From the NCBI GenBank assembly GCA_017412025.1, contig JAFQOY010000252.1, positions 1 to 7,535 of the forward strand: a stretch of 7,535 bases of DNA. Direction: 5' to 3'. Position 1 is the stretch's first letter; every line of letters begins with the position of its first letter. Below, piece after piece: positions 1-5,395 of the stretch. The stretch is from Clostridia bacterium. Lineage in GTDB: Bacteria > Bacillota_A > Clostridia > Christensenellales > Aristaeellaceae. The notes under the pieces were generated by a model. The model worked only from the letters and a program-made list of their open reading frames with translations. It did no database searches and had not been told where the DNA came from. The position numbers and the translations under genes were made by a program.

Positions 1-15
1 GCGGCTTGCAGCCGC
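1..15. repeat. GC-rich inverted repeat at window edge
   Basis: GCGGCT and AGCCGC flank a TGC loop, a perfect 6-bp hairpin. It lies at the very edge, so its full extent and parent gene cannot be seen. With the palindrome at 52-75 it shares a GGCT(T)GCAGCC core. It may belong to the 3' end of an upstream transcript, but no T-run follows, so terminator function is not shown. Confidence 0.4.
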
Positions 16-51
16 TCCTCGCACCGCGCATGTCGCTGCTGCGGATTTCAT

Positions 52-75
52 ATGAAGGGGCTGCAGCCCCTTCAT
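52..75. repeat. 24-bp perfect palindrome
   Basis: The half-site ATGAAGGGGCTG is followed directly by its exact reverse complement, giving a 24-bp perfect palindrome centred on CTGCAG. As RNA it would fold into a very stable GC-rich hairpin on either strand. No run of four or more Ts follows on either side, so it is not a textbook intrinsic terminator. The rest of 1-114 shows no coding region. It could be the end of an upstream transcription unit, a dispersed palindromic repeat, or a protein-binding site. Confidence 0.5.
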
Positions 76-114
76 GCATCCCCAAAGTTTAAAACAGACT
101 TTATTGATAATCTG

Positions 115-143
115 AAACGCACGGAGATCAACCCCGTGCGTTT
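115..143 (-). terminator. Hairpin after the RNA methyltransferase gene
   Basis: AAACGCACGG (115-124) pairs perfectly with CCGTGCGTTT (134-143) around a 9-nt loop. The methyltransferase stop codon lies 6 bp away, so this is the natural end of the minus-strand transcript. The U-tract on the minus strand is short (three Ts within the stem). The plus-strand side is T-richer (GTTTTATGTTT), so it may also stop transcription entering from the left. Confidence 0.6.
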
Positions 144-148
144 TATGT

Positions 149-1285
149 TTACTTTTTCCTGGGATGAGGCAGGCCGAAGGTCATGAACTCGCATTCGAGC
201 CGGCCGTTGTAGAAGCGGCGCTTTTTGTCCGCGCGGCGGCCGAAGCAGCGCTCAAAGCCGGGATGGGATGTGATGGCGCTGAGGGTGAAGCCCGGATGGC
301 GGCGAAGCAGAAGCCCCATCTCCCGGTAGAGCTCTTCGCAGGCTTTGCGCTCGCTCAGCCGCTCGCCATAGGGCGGATTGCACAGGAACGCGCCCCGCTC
401 CGCCTCGATGCGGCACGCCCGCGCGTCGCCGACTGTGAAGCGCACGCGCCCGTCAAGCCCGGCCTGACGCAGATGGCGGTTGGCCAGCTCCACGGCCTGC
501 GGGTCGATATCCGAGCCGGAAATGCCCTCGATCCCGGAGGGATCAAAGGCTTCTTCCGCTTCCCTGCGGATGGCGGCAAAGCAGTCAAGCGGCATATCGC
601 GCCAGGACTCCATCGCAAACTCACGTGTGAGACCCGGAGCGCGGTTGCTCATGCGCATGGCGGCCTCGATCATCAGCGTGCCTGTGCCGCACATGGGATC
701 GTGCAGCGCCATGCCCGGCCGCCAGGGAGAGAGGGAGACGAGCGCGGCGGCGAGCGTTTCGCGCAGCGGGGCTTCGCCGTTCCAGGTGCGGTAGCCGCGT
801 CGGTTGAGCGCCACGCCGCTGGCGTCCAGCGTCAGCTGGGCGATATCGCCGTGCAGCGCGACGTCGATGGCGACGGTTTCGCCATCCTCCTCAAACCAGG
901 CGGTATGGTATTTGCTCTTGAGCCGCTCGACGATGGCCTTTTTTGTGATGGCCTGGCAGTCCCTGACGCTCATCAGCGTGCTGCGCGCGCATTTGCCGCT
1001 GACGGGAAAGCGCGTCCGCTCGCCGATAAAATCCTCCCACGGCAGCGCCTTCACGCCCTCAAAGAGCGCCTCAAAGCTGCGCGCCTCAAACCGGCCGACG
1101 ACCAGCAGCACGCGGTCCGCGCAGCGCAGCCAGAGGTTGGCGCGCATGGCGTCTTGCAGGGTGGCGGAAAAGCGCGCGCCGCCGTTTTCGGCCTTTGCCG
1201 GGATGCCGAGTCGCTCCAGCTCGCGCGAGACGACGCCCTCGAGGCCGAACGCGGCCGTGGCGATCCATTCAAACTGTGTATGCAT
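149..1285 (-). CDS. THUMP-domain class I SAM-dependent RNA methyltransferase (RlmL N-half / YpsC type)
   Basis: A 378-residue protein that probably methylates guanine N2 in 23S rRNA using S-adenosylmethionine, as for the m2G methyltransferase half of E. coli RlmL and B. subtilis YpsC; the exact target base is inferred from the family. A THUMP RNA-binding region occupies roughly residues 45-155, followed by NRRGYR (161-166). The Rossmann methyltransferase domain has the SAM-binding loop DPMCGTGT (195-202 region), the acidic SDIDP motif (258-262) and the catalytic NPPYGER (303-309). The C-terminal ADKKRRFYNG segment is typical of this family. The reading frame stays open 46 codons further upstream, but 1285 is chosen because GGAGG (1293-1297) sits 7 nt before this ATG and the -10 box lies inside the longer version. 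The length fits the single-methyltransferase family; the second (RlmK) domain of the fused enterobacterial protein is absent. It is divergent from the aldolase gene. Confidence 0.9.
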   Translation of the reverse strand: MHTQFEWIATAAFGLEGVVSRELERLGIPAKAENGGARFSATLQDAMRANLWLRCADRVLLVVGRFEARSFEALFEGVKALPWEDFIGERTRFPVSGKCARSTLMSVRDCQAITKKAIVERLKSKYHTAWFEEDGETVAIDVALHGDIAQLTLDASGVALNRRGYRTWNGEAPLRETLAAALVSLSPWRPGMALHDPMCGTGTLMIEAAMRMSNRAPGLTREFAMESWRDMPLDCFAAIRREAEEAFDPSGIEGISGSDIDPQAVELANRHLRQAGLDGRVRFTVGDARACRIEAERGAFLCNPPYGERLSERKACEELYREMGLLLRRHPGFTLSAITSHPGFERCFGRRADKKRRFYNGRLECEFMTFGLPHPRKK

Positions 1286-1309
1286 AGCAGAACCTCCATA
1301 AACGCTATC

Positions 1310-1338
1310 AGTATAACAGCATGCGCTTTGGCTTGCAA
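1310..1338 (-). promoter_or_regulatory. Sigma-A promoter of the RNA methyltransferase gene
   Basis: On the minus strand, -35 TTGCAA (1338-1333), a 17-bp spacer, and -10 TATACT (1315-1310). The predicted start falls near 1303, just upstream of the GGAGG ribosome binding site at 1297-1293. The same hexamers and spacing occur before the acetyl-CoA carboxyltransferase gene at 5317-5345. Confidence 0.65.
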
Positions 1339-1383
1339 GGGGCAAGTTTTTTCGGTAAAAGCGTAGAAAATCTCGGCAGGGGC

Positions 1384-1412
1384 TGGTCAAATGAGGAAAA
1401 AAGCGATATACT
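1384..1412 (+). promoter_or_regulatory. Sigma-A promoter of the aldolase gene
   Basis: TGGTCA (1384-1389), a 17-bp spacer and TATACT (1407-1412). The -35 box matches consensus at four of six positions. Transcription would start near 1419, leaving a leader of about 70 nt that contains the palindrome at 1455-1466. Confidence 0.55.
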
Positions 1413-1454
1413 GATCCTGTCACATCATGTCACTACCGGCGTTTGACGCATGGA

Positions 1455-1466
1455 CGGCATATGCCG
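1455..1466 (+). promoter_or_regulatory. 12-bp palindrome in the aldolase leader
   Basis: CGGCATATGCCG is a perfect palindrome in the untranslated leader, about 10 nt ahead of the ribosome binding site AAGGAG (1477-1482), which is itself 9 nt before the ATG at 1492. TGATCC (1412-1417) can also pair with GGATCA (1466-1471), giving a competing, longer fold. It could be an operator or an mRNA structure affecting translation; the sequence alone does not decide. Confidence 0.35.
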
Positions 1467-1491
1467 GATCATTATGAAGGAGTGAATTCAA

Positions 1492-2430
1492 ATGGCTCTT
1501 GTTACCACTACCGAAATGTTCAGGAAGGCCTACAACGGCGGCTATGCTGTCGGTGCTTTCAACGTGAACAACATGGAAATCGTTCAGGCCATCACCGAAG
1601 CCTGCCGCGAGGAGAAGGCTCCGGTTATCCTGCAGGTGTCCAAGGGCGCGCGCGCCTATGCCAACCACACCTATCTGGTGAAGCTGGTTGAGGCCGCTGC
1701 CATCGAGTGCCCGGAGATCCCGATCGCGCTGCACCTGGATCACGGCGACAGCTTTGAGACCTGCAAGTCCTGCATCGACGGCGGCTTCACCTCCGTCATG
1801 ATCGACGCTTCCTCCAAGCCGTTCGCTGAGAACATCGAGATCACCCGCAAGGTCGTCGAGTACGCTCACGATCACGGCGTTGTGGTCGAGGCTGAGCTGG
1901 GCGCGCTGGCCGGCGTTGAGGACGAGGTCAACGTTTCCGCCGATCACGCGCACTACACCCGTCCGGAAGAGGTCGAAGAGTTCGTCGCCAAGACCGGCTG
2001 CGACTCCCTGGCCATCGCCATCGGCACCTCTCACGGCGCGTACAAGTTCAAGCCGGGCACCAACCCGCAGCTGCGCTTTGACATCCTCGAGGAGATCGTC
2101 AAGAAGCTGCCGAACTTCCCGATCGTTCTGCACGGCTCTTCCTCCGTCCCGCAGGAGTACGTCGAGATGGTCAACACCTTCGGCGGCGCGATGCCGGGCG
2201 CCATCGGCGTGCCGGAAGAGCAGCTGCGTCATGCGGCCCAGCTCGCCGTCTGCAAGATCAACATCGACTCTGACCTCCGCCTGGCGATGACCGGCACCAT
2301 CCGCAAGTTCTTTGCGGAGCATCCGGACAAGTTCGATCCGCGCGAGTACCTCAAGCCGGCCCGCGCCAACATCAAGGAGCTCGTCCGCCACAAGCTCATC
2401 AACGTTCTGGGCTGCGCTGGCAAGGCGTAA
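1492..2430 (+). CDS. fba: Class II (zinc-dependent) fructose-1,6-bisphosphate aldolase
   Basis: A 312-residue cytoplasmic glycolysis/gluconeogenesis enzyme that reversibly splits fructose 1,6-bisphosphate into dihydroxyacetone phosphate and glyceraldehyde 3-phosphate. It is a TIM barrel with all the class II landmarks: NVNN near the N-terminus (24-27), HLDHG (81-85) carrying the catalytic Asp83 and zinc ligand His84, VEAELG with Glu135, GTSHG with zinc ligand His181, LHGSS with zinc ligand His214, and NIDSD (257-261) for phosphate binding. The length of about 310 residues fits the form common in Firmicutes and some amitochondriate protists. The start is supported by AAGGAG (1477-1482). Codon use is strongly biased (CTG, TCC, ACC, AAC, AAG preferred), as expected for an abundant enzyme; the TRAP binding protein at 7171 shows the same bias. 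It is monocistronic, between its own promoter and terminator. Tagatose-bisphosphate or ketose-bisphosphate aldolase activity is possible but less likely. Confidence 0.96.
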   Translation: MALVTTTEMFRKAYNGGYAVGAFNVNNMEIVQAITEACREEKAPVILQVSKGARAYANHTYLVKLVEAAAIECPEIPIALHLDHGDSFETCKSCIDGGFTSVMIDASSKPFAENIEITRKVVEYAHDHGVVVEAELGALAGVEDEVNVSADHAHYTRPEEVEEFVAKTGCDSLAIAIGTSHGAYKFKPGTNPQLRFDILEEIVKKLPNFPIVLHGSSSVPQEYVEMVNTFGGAMPGAIGVPEEQLRHAAQLAVCKINIDSDLRLAMTGTIRKFFAEHPDKFDPREYLKPARANIKELVRHKLINVLGCAGKA

Positions 2431-2443
2431 TTGCACATCAAAG

Positions 2444-2472
2444 GCCGCTTCGGTTCGCCGGAGCGGCTTTTT
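2444..2472 (+). terminator. Intrinsic terminator of the aldolase gene
   Basis: GCCGCTTCGG (2444-2453) pairs with CCGGAGCGGC (2458-2467) with one T-G wobble, around a TTCG loop, followed by TTTTT (2468-2472). It begins 14 bp after the stop codon. This is a textbook Rho-independent terminator and makes the aldolase transcript monocistronic. Confidence 0.9.
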
Positions 2473-2554
2473 GCTGCATGCGCGCAGGCGATTGACCTGG
2501 TGAAGAAATCGAGAGCTATATTTCAGAATTGTTTCAGGAAAAGCGCAAAAGCCC

Positions 2555-2583
2555 TTGAAAAGCGGAAATGAATACGATATGAT
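2555..2583 (+). promoter_or_regulatory. Sigma-A promoter of the DegV/FakB gene
   Basis: TTGAAA (2555-2560), a 17-bp spacer and TATGAT (2578-2583). The predicted start is near 2590, leaving a short leader with GAAAGGA (2608-2614) about 10 nt before the ATG at 2624. An octamer GAAAAGCG occurs at 2538-2545 and again at 2557-2564, 19 bp apart, the second copy overlapping the -35 box. Confidence 0.65.
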
Positions 2584-2623
2584 ATGATTATCCGATTATT
2601 GGGTATTGAAAGGATGATGAGCG

Positions 2624-3493
2624 ATGAACAAGTTCGTCGTGCTGACGGATTCTGCCTGCGATCTTCCGCAGGAGATGGCACAGCAGCATCATATTGATAT
2701 TCTTTGCTTTAAGCTTGCGATGAACGGCGAGGGCTACACCGAGCGTGTGGACTTTACGCCGGAGCAGTTTTCTCAGATGCTGCGCGAGGGGGACAGCCTG
2801 CCTACGACCGCGCAGATCAATCAGTATGAGTTTCTGGAAAAATTTGAGGAATATGACCGCGCGGGCGTTGAAGAGGTGCTCTACATCTCCATCAACGCGA
2901 CCGGCTCCGGCACCCATGCCAACGCCCATGCGGCGGCGGCGCAGTTTGGCGAGGAGCACCCGGACAGCCCCATGCGCATTTCCATCGTGGACAGCCATTC
3001 CTACTCTGTGACGTACGGCATTGAGGTATGCAGGGCCGCGAAGATGCTCGCAGACGGCGCGCAGATGGACGATGTGGTTGCGTATCTCAACGACCGCTTC
3101 GCCCGGCTTGAGCTGGTGCTGACCGCCTATACGCTCAAGGTGATCCGCAAGTCCGGCCGCGTGAGCGCTGCGGCGGCGATTGCCGGCGATCTGCTGAGCA
3201 TCCGCCCGATCTTCACGCTGATTGACGGCGTGAGCCAGGTGGTCAAAAAGGTGCGCGGCGACAAGCAGGTGATGACTGCGGTGATCGGCCACTGCAAGGC
3301 CCGCATGACGCCGGGTACGCCGTATTACATCGGCGTGACGAACTGGAAGTACGCGCAGGATTATGCGAAGGCCGCGGAGGCAGCGATCGGCTATCCGCCG
3401 GAGAATATGTTCCACCTCGGCGCAGCCGTGTGCGCCAATACGGGACCTGAGGCGGTCGGCATGCTCTTTGAGGGCGAAAAGCGCGACCGGTGA
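2624..3493 (+). CDS. DegV/FakB-family fatty-acid-binding protein
   Basis: A 289-residue soluble protein of the DegV family (Pfam PF02645). Members bind one long-chain fatty acid; the FakB type presents it to the kinase FakA, making acyl-phosphate for phospholipid synthesis. Landmarks: TDSACDLP (8-15), PTTAQ (60-64) with the fatty-acid-contacting Thr, SGT (95-97) matching the conserved carboxylate-binding Ser, KSGRVS (177-181) with the invariant Arg179, and KVRGDK with Arg211 matching the residue needed for FakA binding. The C-terminal motif, usually THTGPG or similar, reads ANTGPE, so the His of the hydrogen-bond network is Asn272. This may shift ligand choice or mean the protein does not feed FakA. 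The ATG at 2624 is preceded by GAAAGGA. No fakA is in view. It is monocistronic, and converges on the ABC-F gene. The family call is firm; the ligand and FakA partnership are inference. Confidence 0.92.
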   Translation: MNKFVVLTDSACDLPQEMAQQHHIDILCFKLAMNGEGYTERVDFTPEQFSQMLREGDSLPTTAQINQYEFLEKFEEYDRAGVEEVLYISINATGSGTHANAHAAAAQFGEEHPDSPMRISIVDSHSYSVTYGIEVCRAAKMLADGAQMDDVVAYLNDRFARLELVLTAYTLKVIRKSGRVSAAAAIAGDLLSIRPIFTLIDGVSQVVKKVRGDKQVMTAVIGHCKARMTPGTPYYIGVTNWKYAQDYAKAAEAAIGYPPENMFHLGAAVCANTGPEAVGMLFEGEKRDR

Positions 3494-3512
3494 GAAGGCA
3501 CTGAAACTGCAT

Positions 3513-3548
3513 AAAAACAGACCCGCGACGCTTGATCGCGGGTCTTTG
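3513..3548. terminator. Bidirectional terminator between convergent genes
   Basis: AGACCCGCGA (3519-3528) pairs perfectly with TCGCGGGTCT (3536-3545) around a 7-nt loop. On the plus strand it lies 25 bp after the DegV/FakB stop and ends in TCTTT. On the minus strand the stem is followed by GTTTTTAT, a better U-tract, serving the ABC-F transcript whose stop is about 85 bp away. The remaining 3549-3630 holds no gene or strong structure that I can see. Confidence 0.85.
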
Positions 3549-3630
3549 CTGTAGAAAGAGCAGGGGAGAGGCTCTGCAGGCTTAGATATGGAGCAGGAAA
3601 CCGGATAGACCAAAGCGAAAGGACGCTGCA

Positions 3631-5187
3631 TCAAAGAATCTTTGTCGTCCATCCGGCGCAGTCCCAGACGTCGGAGACGACGTCCAGATAGAATTCCGGC
3701 TCGTGGCAGATCAGCAGCACGCTGCCCCTGTATTCCCTGAGCGCACGCTTCAGCTCGTCCTTGGCGTCCTGGTCAAGATGGTTGGTCGGCTCGTCCAGCA
3801 GCAGCACGTTGGTCTCGCGGTTGATCAGCTTGCACAGGCGCACCTTGGCCTGCTCGCCGCCGCTGAGCACGCGCACCTGGCTTTCGATGTGCTTGGTCGT
3901 CAGGCCGCATTTGGCCAGCGCCGCGCGCACCTCGGCCTGATTGAGCGTGGGGAATTCCTTCCAGATTTCCTCGATACAGGTCGTCGCGTTGTCCGGCGCG
4001 GCTTCCTGCTCGAAGTAGCCGATCATGAGGCTGCTGCCCAGCTCGACGCTGCCGGAGAGCGGATCAATCAGCCCCAGAATGCTTTTGAGCAGCGTGGTCT
4101 TGCCGATGCCGTTTGCGCCGATCAGGGCGATCTTCTGTCCGTATTCCATGGTCAGATCAAGCGGCTTTGACAGCGGCTCGCTGTAGCCGATGACCAGATC
4201 CCTGGTGGAAAAGATGGTCCTGCCGGGCGTGCGTCCGGGCTTGAAGCGGAATTCCGGCTTCGGCTTTTCGGGATTGAGCTCGATGAGATCCATCTTATCC
4301 AGCTTTTTCTGGCGGGACATCGCCATGTTGCGCGTGGCGACGCGCGCCTTGTTGCGGTTGACGAAGTCCTTCAGGTCGCTGATCTCCTGCTGCTGGCGTT
4401 TATAGGCGGCTTCCAGCTGCGATTGCTGCATGGCGTAGACCTCTTTGAAATGGTCATAGTCGCCTACATAACGGCTGAGCTTCCTGTTTTCCATGTGATA
4501 GACGATGTTGATCACGGAATTGAGGAAGGGCAGATCGTGAGAGATGAGGATGAAAGCGTTTTCATACTCCTGCAGGTAGCGCCTGAGCCACGCGATGTGC
4601 TCCTCGTCCAGGTAGTTGGTCGGCTCGTCCAGAAGCAGGATGTCCGGCTTTTCCAGCAGCAGCTTGGCCAGAAGCACCTTGGTGCGCTGGCCGCCGCTGA
4701 GCGCGGACACCTCGCGGTCTACGCCGATTTCGGCAAAGCCGAACGCCTGCGCGATTTCATCGACTTTGGAATCGATATTGAAAAAGTCGTGGCTTGAAAG
4801 CGTATCCTGAATGACGCCCAGCTCCTCGAGCATCAGCGTCATCTCCTCTTCGCCCGCTGTCTCAAGGCGCTCGCAGATCTCGTTCATCCGCTCTTCCAGA
4901 TCAAACAGATAGGCGAACGCAGAGCGGAGCACGTCGGCAATGGTCATGCCCGGCGAGAGAACGGCGTGCTGGTCAAGATACCCGACCCGGACGTTTTTGG
5001 ACCATTCGATTCTGCCGTCGTCCGGCTGCAGCTTGCCGGTGATGGTGTTCATGAACGTCGATTTGCCTTCGCCGTTTGCGCCGATGAGGCCGATGTGCTC
5101 GCCCTTGAGCAGGCGGAAGGAGACGTCCTCAAAGATGGCGCGGTCGCCAAAGCCGTGGTACAGGTGTTCTACCGTCAGTATGCTCAT
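3631..5187 (-). CDS. ABC-F family ATPase (ribosome-associated, non-transporter)
   Basis: A 518-residue protein with two ABC ATPase domains in one chain and no membrane segment, the hallmark of ABC-F proteins. These bind the ribosomal E site to rescue stalled ribosomes, regulate translation or, in some members, give antibiotic resistance. Domain 1 has Walker A GANGEGKST (36-44), signature LSGGQ (163-167), Walker B LLLDEPT (184-190) and switch His217 in ISHD. The charged inter-domain linker (about 250-310, with KARVATRNMAMSRQKK) is the region that reaches toward P-site tRNA. Domain 2 has Walker A GANGIGKTT (357-365), signature LSGGEQ (441-446), Walker B LLLDEPT (462-468) and switch His495, here in ICHEPEF rather than the usual SHD-x-x-F. 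There is no long C-terminal extension. The start is set by AAGGAG 6 nt upstream of the ATG at 5187; the frame stays open upstream, but the promoter lies there. Housekeeping versus resistance role cannot be decided from sequence. Confidence 0.93.
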   Translation of the reverse strand: MSILTVEHLYHGFGDRAIFEDVSFRLLKGEHIGLIGANGEGKSTFMNTITGKLQPDDGRIEWSKNVRVGYLDQHAVLSPGMTIADVLRSAFAYLFDLEERMNEICERLETAGEEEMTLMLEELGVIQDTLSSHDFFNIDSKVDEIAQAFGFAEIGVDREVSALSGGQRTKVLLAKLLLEKPDILLLDEPTNYLDEEHIAWLRRYLQEYENAFILISHDLPFLNSVINIVYHMENRKLSRYVGDYDHFKEVYAMQQSQLEAAYKRQQQEISDLKDFVNRNKARVATRNMAMSRQKKLDKMDLIELNPEKPKPEFRFKPGRTPGRTIFSTRDLVIGYSEPLSKPLDLTMEYGQKIALIGANGIGKTTLLKSILGLIDPLSGSVELGSSLMIGYFEQEAAPDNATTCIEEIWKEFPTLNQAEVRAALAKCGLTTKHIESQVRVLSGGEQAKVRLCKLINRETNVLLLDEPTNHLDQDAKDELKRALREYRGSVLLICHEPEFYLDVVSDVWDCAGWTTKIL

Positions 5188-5216
5188 GCTGTGCTCCTTA
5201 TGCTGTGATGAAGGCG

Positions 5217-5230
5217 CGCCCGGACGGGCG
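5217..5230 (-). promoter_or_regulatory. Small GC hairpin in the ABC-F leader
   Basis: On the minus strand CGCCC and GGGCG pair around GTCC, very close to the predicted 5' end of the ABC-F transcript (near 5238). It could stabilise the mRNA end. No leader peptide or alternating terminator/antiterminator, as seen before some resistance ABC-F genes, is evident in this leader of about 50 nt. Confidence 0.3.
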
Positions 5231-5244
5231 GCGCAGTATCTTTC

Positions 5245-5273
5245 ATTATACCATGACAGAAGAGGAAGGAAAA
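5245..5273 (-). promoter_or_regulatory. Extended -10 promoter of the ABC-F gene
   Basis: On the minus strand a perfect -10 TATAAT (5250-5245) is preceded by TGG, making an extended -10 (TGnTATAAT). A weak -35, TTTTCC (5273-5268), sits 17 bp upstream. The leader is about 50 nt and ends in AAGGAG before the ATG at 5187. Confidence 0.7.
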
Positions 5274-5316
5274 GACCTTTGTTCACGGCAGGACTATGGG
5301 AAAACGGCGTGCCCGA

Positions 5317-5345
5317 TTGCAAAAAGGCCGGGGAAATGATATACT
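5317..5345 (+). promoter_or_regulatory. Sigma-A promoter of the carboxyltransferase gene
   Basis: TTGCAA (5317-5322), a 17-bp spacer and TATACT (5340-5345). Transcription would begin near 5352, which supports the ATG at 5396 over the earlier in-frame ATG at 5336 that overlaps the -10 box. An inverted repeat, ATATAC (5339-5344) and GTATAT (5351-5356) with a 6-bp spacer, covers the -10 and likely start point and could be an operator. Confidence 0.7.
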
Positions 5346-5395
5346 GTCGGGTATATGACACAACGGCGAGGAACGGAAAGGGGCAGGGAACGGCC

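Noticed and set aside
164..1366. 400-codon open frame on the plus strand across the methyltransferase gene
   Set aside because: It is antisense to a well-supported gene with all its motifs; long antisense frames are expected at this GC content, and the product is Ala/Arg/His-rich without a recognisable domain.
1420..2436. 338-codon open frame on the minus strand opposite the aldolase
   Set aside because: It is the mirror of a strongly codon-biased gene, and its Asp/Leu/Gly-rich product has no recognisable family.
3557..3575. AGAGC/GCTCT hairpin after the convergent terminator
   Set aside because: Only 5 bp with a 9-nt loop and no T-tract; likely chance.
4940..5395. N-terminal extension of accDA by 152 codons
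   Set aside because: The extension crosses the divergent ABC-F gene and the accDA promoter, and lacks the AccD zinc finger or any homology; the family sequence starts at 5396.
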